From the NCBI GenBank assembly GCA_946547105.1, contig CAMNOV010000008.1, positions 1 through 46,598 of the forward strand: a stretch of DNA of 46,598 bases. Reading direction: 5' to 3'. Source of the DNA: an uncultured Clostridia bacterium (lineage in GTDB: Bacteria > Bacillota > Clostridia > Oscillospirales > Oscillospiraceae). The position numbers and the translations under genes are program-made. The notes under the pieces are model-generated. The model was given only the letters and a program-made list of their open reading frames with translations, was not told the origin of the DNA and made no database searches. This document shows positions 15,739-24,360 of the stretch, piece after piece; within the stretch, counting starts at the first letter, position 1, and the number at the start of each line of letters is the position of its first letter.

Positions 15739-15767
15739 TTGCGCGCGGAGATGGTCTATAGTATAAT
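15739..15767 (+). promoter_or_regulatory. Promoter of the DUF255 gene
   Basis: TTGCGC, 17-bp spacer, perfect TATAAT. The -10 box overlaps a minus-strand TATACT at 15760-15765 that could serve the MBL gene, so two divergent promoters may compete here. Confidence 0.55.
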
Positions 15768-15825
15768 CGAACGGAATAGAAAAATAATATCATAGAAGCG
15801 AAAAAATGACAAGGTGGAAATCATC

Positions 15826-17808
15826 ATGCCCAACCGTTTGCAGCTTGAGAAGTCGCCCTATCTGCGCCAGCACGCGGACAATCCCGTGGACTGGTATCTC
15901 TGGGGCGAGGAGGCCTTTGAAAAGGCGCGGCGGGAGAACAAGCCCGTCTTTCTGTCCATCGGCTACGCGACCTGCCACTGGTGCCACGTGATGGCGCGGG
16001 AGTCCTTTGCCGACGGGGAAGTGGCGGAGGTGCTGAACCGCGACTATGTGCCGGTGAAGGTGGACCGCGAGGAGCGGCCGGACGTGGACGCGGTATATAT
16101 GCGGGCCTGCGTTGCGATGAACGGCAGCGGCGGCTGGCCGCTGACGGTGCTCCTCACGCCGGAGCAGCAGCCCTTCTTTGCCGCGACCTATCTGCCGAAA
16201 AACAATCGCGGCCGCCAGCTCGGCCTGCTGCCGCTGCTGAAGGCGGCGGCGCAGAAATGGGCGCAGGCGCCGGACGCGCTGCGCAAGACCGGCGCGGAGC
16301 TGACGGCGCTGCTGGCACAGCCCGCCGCTGCGGATGCCGCGGAACCTTCGCTTGACCAGGCCAGGCGCGCGGCGGAGCAGCTCATGGCGAGCTTTGACGC
16401 CGAATACGGCGGCTTCGGCACCGCGCCGAAGTTCCCGACGCCGCATCATCTGCTCTTCCTGCTGCGCTATGCTCATGCGCAGGGCGACAAAAACGCCCGC
16501 GCCGCTGTGGACAAAACCCTGCAGCAGATGGCGCGCGGCGGTATCTTCGACCAGCTCGGGGGCGGGTTTGCCCGCTACTCCACCGACCGGGAGTGGCTCG
16601 CGCCGCACTTTGAAAAGACGCTCTATGATAACGCTTTGCTGGCGCTCGCCTATACCGAGGCCTGGCAGGACGGCCGCCTTGCGCTCTACCGCTCGGTGGC
16701 CGAGCGCACGCTCGATTACTGCCTGCGCGAGCTGCGGGATGAACAGGGCGGCTTTTACGCCGGACAGGACGCGGACAGCGAGGGCGAGGAGGGCGCATAC
16801 TACCTCTTCACGCCCGCCGAGATCAAGGCTGTGCTGGGCGAGAGCGAGGGACGCGGCTTCTGCGAGTGCTACGATATCACCGAGGAGGGCAACTTCCACG
16901 GCAAGAGCATCCCGAACCTGCTGCTCAACCAGCGCTGGCAGCTTGTGCCCGAGGGCTACGGGGCTTATCGGGAAAAGCTGCGGCATGCCCGGCAGGAGCG
17001 GCTGCCGCTTGCCACGGACAACAAGGTGCTCACCGGCTGGAACGGTCTGATGCTGACGGCGCTTGCGCGCGCCGCGCGCGTCTTCGACAGCGCGGTATAC
17101 CTGGATGCGGCGGAAACACTTGCAGAATTCCTGGCGCGGGAGCTTGGCGCTCCCGCGAGCTTAAATGCGCGCTGGTGCGAGGGCGAGGCCCGCTTTGCCG
17201 CGCGGCTGGACGATTATGCCTTTTACGCGCTCGGCCTGCTGGAGCTCTACCGCGCAGACTTCGATCCCGCGCACCTGCTGCGCGCGAAGGCGCTGGCCGG
17301 GGAGATCCTGCGTCGCTTTGCAGACCCCTCGGGCGGCTTCTTCCTGACGGCCGCGGACAGCGATCGGTTGATCCTGCGCCCGAAGGAGACGCAGGACGGG
17401 GCGCTGCCCTGCGGCAACAGCGCCGCGGCGATCCTCTTTCAACGCCTCTGGCGGCTGACGGCGCAAGAAAAATGGCGCGAGGCCGCCGACCGGCAGCTGC
17501 GCTTTGTCTGCGGCGGGCTGGGGGCCTATCCCGCGGCGGCGACCTTCGGCCTCTGCGCCGTGCTGGACGCGGTGCTGCCGACGCAGGAGCTGGTCTGCGC
17601 CGCGCCGGACGAGACCGTGCCGGAAGCGCTTCGCGCCGTGGAGCGGAAATACGCGCCGGAGCTGGAGATATTGCTCAAAACGCCCGCGCGGGCGGAGGCA
17701 TTGGCCGAGGCCGCGCCCTTCACCGCCGATTACGCGCCGAAGGACGGCAAAGCCGCCTATTATCTCTGCACTGGCGGCGCCTGTCAGCTGCCGGTGACGG
17801 AACTGTGA
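15826..17808 (+). CDS. DUF255 (YyaL/SPATA20-type) thioredoxin-domain protein
   Basis: 660 residues. The N-terminal thioredoxin-fold DUF255 domain has the family signature [30 protein letters not shown] (the Cys-x-x-Cys pair), [15 protein letters not shown] and [14 protein letters not shown]. The remaining ~480 residues form a six-hairpin alpha/alpha barrel like N-acylglucosamine epimerases, with [24 protein letters not shown] and [10 protein letters not shown]. The biochemical role is not established. I chose ATG 15826 over an in-frame GTG at 15814 because AAGGTGG lies eight bases ahead of the ATG. Confidence 0.92.
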   Translation: MPNRLQLEKSPYLRQHADNPVDWYLWGEEAFEKARRENKPVFLSIGYATCHWCHVMARESFADGEVAEVLNRDYVPVKVDREERPDVDAVYMRACVAMNGSGGWPLTVLLTPEQQPFFAATYLPKNNRGRQLGLLPLLKAAAQKWAQAPDALRKTGAELTALLAQPAAADAAEPSLDQARRAAEQLMASFDAEYGGFGTAPKFPTPHHLLFLLRYAHAQGDKNARAAVDKTLQQMARGGIFDQLGGGFARYSTDREWLAPHFEKTLYDNALLALAYTEAWQDGRLALYRSVAERTLDYCLRELRDEQGGFYAGQDADSEGEEGAYYLFTPAEIKAVLGESEGRGFCECYDITEEGNFHGKSIPNLLLNQRWQLVPEGYGAYREKLRHARQERLPLATDNKVLTGWNGLMLTALARAARVFDSAVYLDAAETLAEFLARELGAPASLNARWCEGEARFAARLDDYAFYALGLLELYRADFDPAHLLRAKALAGEILRRFADPSGGFFLTAADSDRLILRPKETQDGALPCGNSAAAILFQRLWRLTAQEKWREAADRQLRFVCGGLGAYPAAATFGLCAVLDAVLPTQELVCAAPDETVPEALRAVERKYAPELEILLKTPARAEALAEAAPFTADYAPKDGKAAYYLCTGGACQLPVTEL

Positions 17809-17810
17809 GA

Positions 17811-17835
17811 GAATTCGAAATTCGGCGTTCGGAAC
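17811..17835 (+). repeat. TTCGGAA-type heptad array after the DUF255 gene
   Basis: TTCGAAA, TTCGGCG and TTCGGAA in register, starting 2 bp after the TGA stop. It is the same family as 15067-15100, again sense to the upstream gene. Confidence 0.65.
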
Positions 17836-17882
17836 GAAAATGGGCTGTGAAAAAGCCGTATGATATAAAACAGACAGAAACA

Positions 17883-18045
17883 CGGGCCTGTAGGGGCTGG
17901 CACCCTCGGCAGCCCGGCACGAAAACCGAAATAAAACAGAAATCTCCGGCGAATTCGGACTTTATACCGTCTTCGCCGGAGATTTCTATATCAAGTTTCC
18001 TTTATGCTGCACGGGCCGTCCGGGGGGCCGGCCCCTACATCCTGC
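17883..18045. repeat. Inverted pair of TGTAGGGGC repeats around a terminator hairpin
   Basis: TGTAGGGGCTGGC with its palindromic follow-on (17890-17924) recurs inverted at 18012-18044 as GGCCGGCCCCTACA. Between them lies a hairpin (17939-17987) with a 14-bp stem AAATCTCCGGCGAA, which can end both convergent transcripts. The plan is the same as in the TTTTTAG gaps but uses a different repeat. No gene is visible in 17809-18093. Confidence 0.7.
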
Positions 18046-18093
18046 TATGGACTTTTTTCAAAGCCCCTTTGATGTGTGCCGGATGGGAGAAGA

Positions 18094-19458
18094 TCAGAAC
18101 TTGCCGAGGGAGCTGGAGTTCTCTTCGTTCGGCATGTACTCTTCGCGCTTGCCGGGGAGGATGGCGTTGAGGACGATGCCGGCGATGGAGGCGACCGCCA
18201 GACCGGACAGGGCGATGTTCAGGCTGCCGATCTGGAAGGAGATGGAGCCGAGGTCGGAGAAGTTGACGCCGAGGGCCAGGCCGAGGATGACGGCCGCGAC
18301 GATGACGTTGCGGGACTTCTGGAAGTCGGTGTGGTTCTCGACCATGTTGCGGACGCCGACCGCGGAGATCATGCCGTAGAGGATGATCGACACGCCGCCG
18401 ATCGTGGCTGCGGGCATGGCGGAGATCAGAGCCGCGAACTTCGGGCAGAAGGACAGGAGGATGGCAAAGTAGGCCGCGATGCGGACGACCTTCGGGTCGT
18501 AGACCTTGGTCAGAATGAGGACGCCGGTGTTCTCGCCGTAGGTGGTGTTGGCGGGAGCGCCGAAGAGGGCGGCGATCGTGGTGCCGATGCCGTCGCCGAT
18601 CAGCGTGCGGTGCAGGCCCGGATCCTCGATGAGGTTCTTTTCAATGGCGCCGCTGATGGCGGAGATGTCGCCGACGTGCTCCATCATCGTCGCGAAGGCG
18701 ATCGGGACGATCATGATGATCGAGGAGACCAGCAGGCCGGTGTTGACGCTGCCGGAGGAGAAGAGACCAAAGACGGTGTTCTGCATGGCGACGGGCAGGC
18801 CGATCCAGGCAGCGTCGCGGACGCCGGAGAAGTCGACGTTGCCGGTGATCGCGGCGACCAGGTAGGAGGCGAGCACGCCCATCAGGATCGGGATGATCTT
18901 GATCATGCCCTTGCCCCAGATGTTGCAGACGATGACGACGACGATCGCGACCAGCGCGATCCACCAGTTGGTGGAGCAGTTGTTGATGGCGGACGGCGCG
19001 AGGATCAGGCCGATGGCGATGATGATCGGGCCGGTGACGACGGGCGGGAAGTAGCGCATGACGTTCTTCGAGCCGAAGGCCTTGCAGATTCCCGCAAGGA
19101 TGAGGTAGAGAAGACCGGCGCAGGCGACGCCGACGCAGGCGTAGGGCAGCGCTTCAGCCTGGGAAAGACCCAGCTCGGCGCCGGAGGCGACGACACCGAA
19201 GTAGCCGCCGAGGAAGGCGAAGGAGGAGCCGAGGAACACGGGGACCTTCTTGCCGGTGACCAGGTGCATGAACAGCGTGGCGAGGCCGGCGAAGAGCAGC
19301 GTCGCGGAGACGCTCAGACCGGTCAGGATCGGGACGAGCACGGTCGCGCCGAACATGGCGAACAGGTGCTGCAGACCGAGGACCAGCATCTTCGGCGTGC
19401 CGAGGGTGCGCGCGTCGAAAATCGGTTCGTCGACGACGTTTTTCTTTTCTTTACCCAT
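18094..19458 (-). CDS. uraA: Uracil permease (UraA, NCS2 family)
   Basis: 454 residues, about 14 transmembrane segments in two inverted repeats. Proton-coupled uracil uptake. Recognisable NCS2 features are LGLQHLFAMFGATVLVPILTGLS at the start, the uracil-contact region MEHVGDISAISG, and GAPANTTYGENTGVLILTKV. It is second gene behind pyrR (43 bp gap), so the PyrR attenuator should reduce it when UMP is plentiful. Confidence 0.95.
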   Translation of the reverse strand: MGKEKKNVVDEPIFDARTLGTPKMLVLGLQHLFAMFGATVLVPILTGLSVSATLLFAGLATLFMHLVTGKKVPVFLGSSFAFLGGYFGVVASGAELGLSQAEALPYACVGVACAGLLYLILAGICKAFGSKNVMRYFPPVVTGPIIIAIGLILAPSAINNCSTNWWIALVAIVVVIVCNIWGKGMIKIIPILMGVLASYLVAAITGNVDFSGVRDAAWIGLPVAMQNTVFGLFSSGSVNTGLLVSSIIMIVPIAFATMMEHVGDISAISGAIEKNLIEDPGLHRTLIGDGIGTTIAALFGAPANTTYGENTGVLILTKVYDPKVVRIAAYFAILLSFCPKFAALISAMPAATIGGVSIILYGMISAVGVRNMVENHTDFQKSRNVIVAAVILGLALGVNFSDLGSISFQIGSLNIALSGLAVASIAGIVLNAILPGKREEYMPNEENSSSLGKF

Positions 19459-19501
19459 GGTTTGTACCTCTCTTTTTATATGATTTTTGTTGCCAACATA
19501 A

Positions 19502-20047
19502 TTATTCTTCGGCGGTGTCCATCAGGAACACGCCGGTTTCGCCGTCAAAGTCCGGCAGACGAACCTCCACCAGCTCCGAGCGGGAGGTGGGGATGTTCTT
19601 GCCGACGTAGTCCGGCCGGATGGGCAGCTCGCGGTGTCCGCGGTCGACCAGCACGGCCAGCTGGATCGAACGGGGGCGGCCGCAGGAGAACACGGCCTCG
19701 ATGGCCGCGCGGGCGGTGCGCCCGGTGTAGATCACGTCGTCCACCAGCACCACGTCGCGGTCCGTCACGTCAAAGCCCAGATCGATGCGCCGCAGCTCCG
19801 GCGATTCGGTCAGGGTGCTCAGATCGTCGCGGTACCAGCGGATATCCACGCTGCCGCAGGGCAGGTCCACGTCCTCGATCTTGCAGATGTTGTCGCGGAT
19901 GCGGCGGGCGATCGGTTCGCCGCGGCGGCGCACGCCGATCAGCTGCACGTTTTCCACGCCCTTGTTCTTTTCGGCGATCTCATGGGAGATGCGCATCAGC
20001 GCGCGGCCCAGGGCCGCTTCATCCATGATCTGTGCCTTTAACCGCAT
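19502..20047 (-). CDS. pyrR: Bifunctional PyrR: attenuation regulator / uracil phosphoribosyltransferase
   Basis: 181 residues, standard PyrR length. It binds pyr mRNA leaders in the presence of UMP/UTP and also converts uracil plus PRPP to UMP. The PRPP-binding motif [18 protein letters not shown] is at 98-115, with [11 protein letters not shown] (40-50) and [14 protein letters not shown] (72-85) as in PyrR. The leader carries its own PyrR target, giving feedback control of pyrR-uraA. Confidence 0.95.
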   Translation of the reverse strand: MRLKAQIMDEAALGRALMRISHEIAEKNKGVENVQLIGVRRRGEPIARRIRDNICKIEDVDLPCGSVDIRWYRDDLSTLTESPELRRIDLGFDVTDRDVVLVDDVIYTGRTARAAIEAVFSCGRPRSIQLAVLVDRGHRELPIRPDYVGKNIPTSRSELVEVRLPDFDGETGVFLMDTAEE

Positions 20048-20078
20048 GAGCCGAAATCCCTTTCATCAATCATTCCAC

Positions 20079-20112
20079 TCGTTTTTGACGCAGCTTTGCC
20101 GCGTCAAAAACG
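20079..20112 (-). other. Second hairpin in the pyrR leader
   Basis: CGTTTTTGACGC and its complement around GCAAAG-type loop sequence, lying between the attenuator terminator and the pyrR ribosome site. It lacks a clear T-run after it, so it could be an RNA-stability element rather than a terminator. Confidence 0.5.
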
Positions 20113-20124
20113 CATTGAAAAAAC

Positions 20125-20272
20125 AAAAAATGCCTTACCGATTCCGGCAAGACACGCAACAAAAGGAAGATGCACGCGGTGCATCGTATCTATATGAGCG
20201 ATTTTGCCGGTCTCTCTGTACCGAAGCTTAAAAATCTGTTTTCCCAAATCAGGCAGCTCTCGTCTGCTCGTG
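20125..20272 (-). promoter_or_regulatory. PyrR-responsive transcription attenuator
   Basis: On the minus strand the PyrR loop CAGAGAG (20212-20218) is held by a CGGT/ACCG stem. Its 3' arm continues as CCGGCAA (20204-20210), which is perfectly complementary to TTGCCGG (20144-20150) in the 5' arm of the terminator (20125-20151, ending in TTTTTT). This is the classic three-state pyr design: without PyrR the CCGGCAA-TTGCCGG antiterminator forms, and with PyrR-UMP the anti-antiterminator loop is held and the terminator forms. Confidence 0.88.
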
Positions 20273-20276
20273 TCGC

Positions 20277-20305
20277 ATTATACGTGGAGAGGATCAAAAA
20301 AGCAA
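20277..20305 (-). promoter_or_regulatory. Sigma-A promoter of pyrR-uraA
   Basis: TTGCTT, 17-bp spacer, perfect TATAAT on the minus strand. It gives a leader of about 220 bases. The stretch 20306-20416 between this and the divergent promoter holds no feature I recognise. Confidence 0.82.
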
Positions 20306-20416
20306 GCCTTTTTTTCGCATTTTTGCAGCTTCGTCGCATGCAACGAAAAAGCACCGGTCACGACCCACGCTTTTCTGTCATTCTGCCCGACCGGCGGGGA
20401 TGCCTGCAATCTTTTG

Positions 20417-20445
20417 TTGACAGGCCGTCGTTCATCCTGTAAAAT
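20417..20445 (+). promoter_or_regulatory. Sigma-A promoter of the alpha-oxoamine synthase gene
   Basis: Perfect TTGACA, 17-bp spacer, TAAAAT, 40 bp ahead of the start. Confidence 0.82.
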
Positions 20446-20484
20446 GCAGTTAATTGATTCAAATATTTTAAGGAATGAAAGGGC

Positions 20485-21663
20485 TTGGCGGAGATGGATA
20501 TTTTCACGAAAGTCGAACGCTTCACATTGGCCGACGAATACCGGGAAATGGGCATTTATCCCTATTTCCACGCGCTGGAATCGCGGCAGGATACCGAGGT
20601 CATCATGGAGGGCAAGCGCCGCATCATGCTCGGCTCCAACAACTATCTCGGCCTGACGACGGAGCCTTCGGTCATCGAGGCCGGCATCCGCGCCTTTGAA
20701 AAATACGGCAGCGGCTGCTCCGGCTCGCGCTTCCTCAACGGCACGCTGGAAATGCATCTGGAGCTGGAACAGGAGCTGGCCGCCTTCGTACACAAGGAGG
20801 GCGCCGTGACCTTCTCCACCGGCTTTCAGTCCAATCTCGGCATCATCAGCGCCATCGTCGGCCGCGGGGACTACGTGATCTGCGACCGCGAGAACCACGC
20901 CAGCATCTACGACGGCTGCAAGCTCAGCTACGGCAAGATGATGCGCTATAAGCACAACGATATGGAAGAGCTGGAGAGCATCCTCAGCCGCATCCCGGAC
21001 GAGGCGGGCCGACTGATCGTCACGGACGGCGTGTTCTCCATGGGCGGCGATATCGCCAATCTGCCGGAGATCTGCCGCCTGGCCGAGCAGTACGGTGCGC
21101 GCGTTATGGTGGACGACGCCCACGGCCTCGGCGTGATCGGCGAGGGCGGCCGCGGCACGGCCAGCTACTTCGGCCTGGAGGACAAGGTGGACATCATCAT
21201 GGGCACCTTCTCCAAGTCCCTGGCGAGTCTCGGCGGCTATATGGCGGCCTCGGAAAAGGTCTGCGACTTCGTGCGCCACAATTCCCGCCCCTTCATCTTC
21301 TCCGCGTCCATCCCACCCTCCGCCTGCGCCACCGCGCTGGCCGCGCTGCGGCATCTGGAGGCGCACCCGGAGCTGCCCGTGCGTCTGCGCGCGCTGGCGG
21401 CGCATGCCAGAGCAGGCCTCAAGGCCGCCGGTCTGCACGTGCGCGAGTCCGAAACGCCGATCGTCCCGATCTACACCTACGAGGCGGTGCGCACGCTGCA
21501 GAAGGCCAAGGAGGCCTACGACGCCGGTGTGTACGTCAACCCCGTGCTGCCGCCCGCCACGCCGCCGACCGAGTGCCTGCTGCGCACGAGCTATATGGCG
21601 ACGCTGACCGAGCCGCTGATCGACGAGGCCGTGGAGATCCTCGGCCGTGTGCTGAGGGATTAG
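20485..21663 (+). CDS. Alpha-oxoamine synthase, serine-palmitoyltransferase-like
   Basis: 392 residues, PLP-dependent fold type I. It joins an amino acid with an acyl-CoA. Family features are GSNNYLGL (50-57), GSGCSGSRFLNGT (75-87), HAS (138-140), DDAHGLG (210-216) and GTFSKS with Schiff-base Lys about 244. The stretches YPYFHALESRQDT, VFSMGGDIANLPEI and SRPFIFSASIPP resemble Bacteroidetes serine palmitoyltransferases more than Kbl or BioF by my recollection, but glycine C-acetyltransferase remains possible. The likely start is TTG 20485 with AAAGG upstream; ATG 20494 has its SD too close. The TAG stop opens a heptad array. Confidence 0.85.
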   Translation: MAEMDIFTKVERFTLADEYREMGIYPYFHALESRQDTEVIMEGKRRIMLGSNNYLGLTTEPSVIEAGIRAFEKYGSGCSGSRFLNGTLEMHLELEQELAAFVHKEGAVTFSTGFQSNLGIISAIVGRGDYVICDRENHASIYDGCKLSYGKMMRYKHNDMEELESILSRIPDEAGRLIVTDGVFSMGGDIANLPEICRLAEQYGARVMVDDAHGLGVIGEGGRGTASYFGLEDKVDIIMGTFSKSLASLGGYMAASEKVCDFVRHNSRPFIFSASIPPSACATALAALRHLEAHPELPVRLRALAAHARAGLKAAGLHVRESETPIVPIYTYEAVRTLQKAKEAYDAGVYVNPVLPPATPPTECLLRTSYMATLTEPLIDEAVEILGRVLRD

Positions 21664-21691
21664 TTTTTAGTTTTCAGGTTTTAGTTTTTAG
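21661..21691 (+). repeat. TTTTTAG heptad array after the oxoamine synthase gene
   Basis: The gene's TAG stop is followed by TTTTTAG, TTTTCAG, GTTTTAG and TTTTTAG, then the usual AAGAAACGAA flank and a hairpin. No inverted partner is visible on the far side. Confidence 0.85.
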
Positions 21692-21698
21692 AAGAAAC

Positions 21699-21736
21699 GA
21701 ACCGGCGAATGCGTCATACGCATCCGCCGGTTTTGC
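21699..21736. terminator. Hairpin between convergent oxoamine synthase and membrane-protein genes
   Basis: AACCGGCG-A-ATGCG and its complement (one mismatch) around TCATA, followed by TTTT on the plus strand. Confidence 0.75.
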
Positions 21737-21757
21737 GTGCATTGAAATATCACGGTG

Positions 21758-22438
21758 TCAATTCCCTTGGTGTTGAGGTTCCCGAAAGCGAGACACGATT
21801 TTTTTCGCGTCCGGAAGGATGACCGATTCGGGGGCGTTCCAAGCTGCCAGATTGCTTTTGCTTCGCCGGTAGGAGAGCAAAGCATATTTGCCGCTTCTCG
21901 GCTCATGCACGGAGGGGAGCGGAAGGGGACAAAACTCCTTCAGCTTTTCTTCGTTTTGCAGACCTTTGCAGGGCACGCGGATCATTAGGCCGCCCTTTGC
22001 TTTGTCAAAGGCTTCGTCGATGGCGGCGCGCTCTGTTTCATCCAGATTCCGATTCGCAAAGTACAGGCACCGATAAGGGCCGCCTCGCACAATCCAACGC
22101 TCCAGAGCGATGCCAATCTCCTCCAGCTCATCCCATAGAATTAGGCAGTGGGTTTTGCCGAAAACTCTACGCTCGATGGCCTGCGAACTGAAAATGACCT
22201 GTGAAAAACTGTCGCGCACAATCCATAAACAAACAAAGCCAAACAATAATGCAATAATCAGACCGAGCAGACCGATCAGGAAGTGCAGCCAGTCAAAGCC
22301 CGCCGCGAAGGCATATTTTACCAACAGGCCGACACCGACACAAGCACAGGCAAGGCTGGTCGCGAGGGCAAGCAGAAAAAAGGGCAGCAGCTTTAGAAAC
22401 CTTAGCCACGAAGGCTGTTGAAGAGACCATGTTTCCAT
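21758..22438 (-). CDS. Hypothetical membrane protein with two TM segments and a C-terminal globular domain
   Basis: 226 residues from ATG 22438 (AAAGGA ahead). Residues about 14-42 and 50-75 are hydrophobic helices. The rest looks like a small PH/YcxB-type beta domain followed by helices (SSQAIERRVFGKTHCLILWDEL, then IYFANRNL-like CLYFANRNLDETERAAIDEAF). I do not recognise a named family. It is visibly less GC-rich than its neighbours. It is last in the padR operon (19 bp after the DUF4097 gene), so it probably belongs to the same envelope-linked module. Confidence 0.65.
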   Translation of the reverse strand: METWSLQQPSWLRFLKLLPFFLLALATSLACACVGVGLLVKYAFAAGFDWLHFLIGLLGLIIALLFGFVCLWIVRDSFSQVIFSSQAIERRVFGKTHCLILWDELEEIGIALERWIVRGGPYRCLYFANRNLDETERAAIDEAFDKAKGGLMIRVPCKGLQNEEKLKEFCPLPLPSVHEPRSGKYALLSYRRSKSNLAAWNAPESVILPDAKKIVSRFREPQHQGN

Positions 22439-22457
22439 TTCTGCAATCCTTTCACGT

Positions 22458-23432
22458 TTAATCAAAGGCGCCTAGGATCAGGTCGCCGCTGGTCGTTTCG
22501 ACCTCGACCTGCGGGCAACCGCTGCCGCCCTGGATCAGTCGGCCGCTCATGTCGCCGGAGGCGGTGTCGTAGTCCAGGTCGATCGCGCCGGGAACGTCCA
22601 GATGTACGTCGCCGCTGGTCGTTTCGACCTCGATGCGTTGATCGTCGCTCGTGTCAAGCAGGCTCAGACGCACGCTTCCGCTGGTCGCGTCGATGCTGAC
22701 GTCGCAGCCGGCCGGGACGGCTTCGCAGCGGACGGAACCGCTGGTGCTTTCGAGCCGGATCTCCTTCGCTTCGCAGCGGACGGCAATGCTTCCGCTGGTC
22801 GAAGCCGCTTCCAGCGTGTCGCAGCGGCAGTCCTGCGCGGCGAGCGCACCGCTGGTCGCGCTCAGCCGCAGCTCACGGCAGGCACAGGCGGTCAGGCTGA
22901 TTTCGCCGCTGGTCGCGCTGAGGTCGAGCGTCTTTTCGACCTGCAGAGCGCGCAGCTCGACGTCGCCGGAGGTCACGCCGACGCTGACGCTCTCCGCCGT
23001 CCAGCCGGCGGGAACGGTCAGCACGAGCTCCTTGTCGGGCATCTGCGTCTGCGGCGCGGAGCAGAAACGGATGGACAGCGTGCCGTTTTCCAGCTTCCAG
23101 CAGAGCTTCTGCTCGTCCTTCAGGGCTTTTCCGCAGCGCTCCTCCAGCGTGATCTGATCGGTGCTGCCGGACTGCAGCTTCACCGTACCGCTGATCCAGT
23201 CAAGATCGATCGTTTTGACCTCGGCGGGGGAGAAGCTCTCCTCGCCGCTTTGGCATATCGTGTAGTCCTTGAGGTCGCCGTAGCCGGTAGAGATCTGGCC
23301 AACCTGGAAATTGCCCGTGTTCCAAAGCTCGTGGATATTTGCGCCGCGCAGCAGGGACACGGCGATCAGCGCCATGCCCAGTACGATCAGCAGCAGCGCG
23401 GTCACCAATGCGGTCTTTACAGCTTTGCTCAT
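22458..23432 (-). CDS. DUF4097 beta-strand-repeat (adhesin-like) protein
   Basis: 324 residues. One N-terminal membrane helix (about 8-30) anchors an extracellular right-handed beta-repeat domain. At least nine units of about 20 residues each carry T-S-G or A-S-G followed by D/E/S and alternating hydrophobics (VTSGDVEL, ATSGEISL, STSGSVRC, TTSGDVHL). This is the DUF4097/DUF4098 pattern regularly encoded with PadR and DUF1700 genes in Firmicutes. The role is thought to be in envelope stress sensing, but is not established. Confidence 0.88.
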   Translation of the reverse strand: MSKAVKTALVTALLLIVLGMALIAVSLLRGANIHELWNTGNFQVGQISTGYGDLKDYTICQSGEESFSPAEVKTIDLDWISGTVKLQSGSTDQITLEERCGKALKDEQKLCWKLENGTLSIRFCSAPQTQMPDKELVLTVPAGWTAESVSVGVTSGDVELRALQVEKTLDLSATSGEISLTACACRELRLSATSGALAAQDCRCDTLEAASTSGSIAVRCEAKEIRLESTSGSVRCEAVPAGCDVSIDATSGSVRLSLLDTSDDQRIEVETTSGDVHLDVPGAIDLDYDTASGDMSGRLIQGGSGCPQVEVETTSGDLILGAFD

Positions 23433-23445
23433 TCGATATCCCTCC

Positions 23446-24024
23446 TTATCTCAGCAGGGCCTTTTTGCAGCCGCGCCAGATCGACCGGCACAGCCGCGCG
23501 AAGCCGCGCATGATCACGCCCATCAGCATCACGCCGAGGATCAGTACGCCCGCGCCGCAGAGGACGCCGCCGATCGCCATCAGCAGCGGCAGCGCCGTCT
23601 GGCCGAGCAGCGTGCCGAGACCGAGGGCGATCAGCGAGATGCCGACGGCCGGGAGCGCGATCCCGAGGCTGAGACCCAGAGCCCAAAGCGTGATCAACAG
23701 AGAGAGCAGGATCGCAAAGGCCGCGATCAGCAGCGGCAGCCACAGCGGCGCGCCCAGCACCAGCAGCACGACCGTCAGCGCCGAGGGCTTTCCCTGCGCC
23801 TGCACGCGGCTTTTCACCAGCGTGGACAGAGGGATCTCCGCCAGCAGCGTCTCCGCGACGTCCTCCGGCGCGCCGAGATGCGCGGCGGCCTCCGCCTCGC
23901 TCATGCCGTCCTCCAGCATGTCGTCAAACAGTTCTTCATAATAGGCCAGCTGCGCCTCCCGCTCCTCGGCCGGCATCAGCGCCAGGGCCGCCCGGAGGCG
24001 TTCCAGATATTCAGCTCTTGTCAT
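23446..24024 (-). CDS. DUF1700 (HAAS-type) membrane protein
   Basis: 192 residues. The N-terminal 70 residues carry the HAAS signature: YLERLRAALALMPAEER, YYEELFDDMLEDGMSEAEA, HLGAPEDVAETLL. Four or so hydrophobic segments follow between about 80 and 180. The domain is found next to PadR regulators and is believed to act as their partner or target. Its ATG lies inside the padR 3' end (14-bp overlap), and DUF4097 follows after 13 bp. Confidence 0.9.
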   Translation of the reverse strand: MTRAEYLERLRAALALMPAEEREAQLAYYEELFDDMLEDGMSEAEAAAHLGAPEDVAETLLAEIPLSTLVKSRVQAQGKPSALTVVLLVLGAPLWLPLLIAAFAILLSLLITLWALGLSLGIALPAVGISLIALGLGTLLGQTALPLLMAIGGVLCGAGVLILGVMLMGVIMRGFARLCRSIWRGCKKALLR

Positions 24025-24337
24025 GCTCCAGCCCTCCCCGGATATACTCGTACATGGCGGCCAGCTCGTTCCAGTCCGCCGCGAAGCTCTCCAGCTGCCG
24101 CCGCCCGGCGTCCGTCATGTGGTAAAACTTGCGCAGCCGTCCGTTGTGCTCGACGGAATAGACCGTCAGCGCTCCGGCGCCCTCCAGCCGCCGCAGGATC
24201 GGATAGAGCGTCGACTCCGTCACCGGAACGAAGGCGCTCAGATCCCGCACGATCTGGTATCCGTAGGAATCGCCGCGCGCCAGTGCAGCCAGCACGCAGT
24301 TTTCCAGCAGACCGCGCCGCATTTGGGCATCCAACAT
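24011..24337 (-). CDS. PadR-family transcriptional repressor
   Basis: 108 residues, PadR-s2 size. The winged helix shows LLENCVLAALARGDSYGYQI, ESTLYPILRRLEGAGAL and GRLRKFYHMTDAGRRQLE, followed by a C-terminal dimer helix. First gene of a four-gene operon. A perfect inverted repeat over its own promoter implies autorepression; the ligand or signal is unknown. Confidence 0.93.
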   Translation of the reverse strand: MLDAQMRRGLLENCVLAALARGDSYGYQIVRDLSAFVPVTESTLYPILRRLEGAGALTVYSVEHNGRLRKFYHMTDAGRRQLESFAADWNELAAMYEYIRGGLEHDKS

Positions 24338-24360
24338 GCGAATACCCCCTTTCGCACAAT

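Noticed and set aside
18076-20028. A 650-codon Asp/Gly/Arg-rich frame opposite uraA and pyrR
   Set aside because: Low-complexity antisense frame of two well recognised genes.
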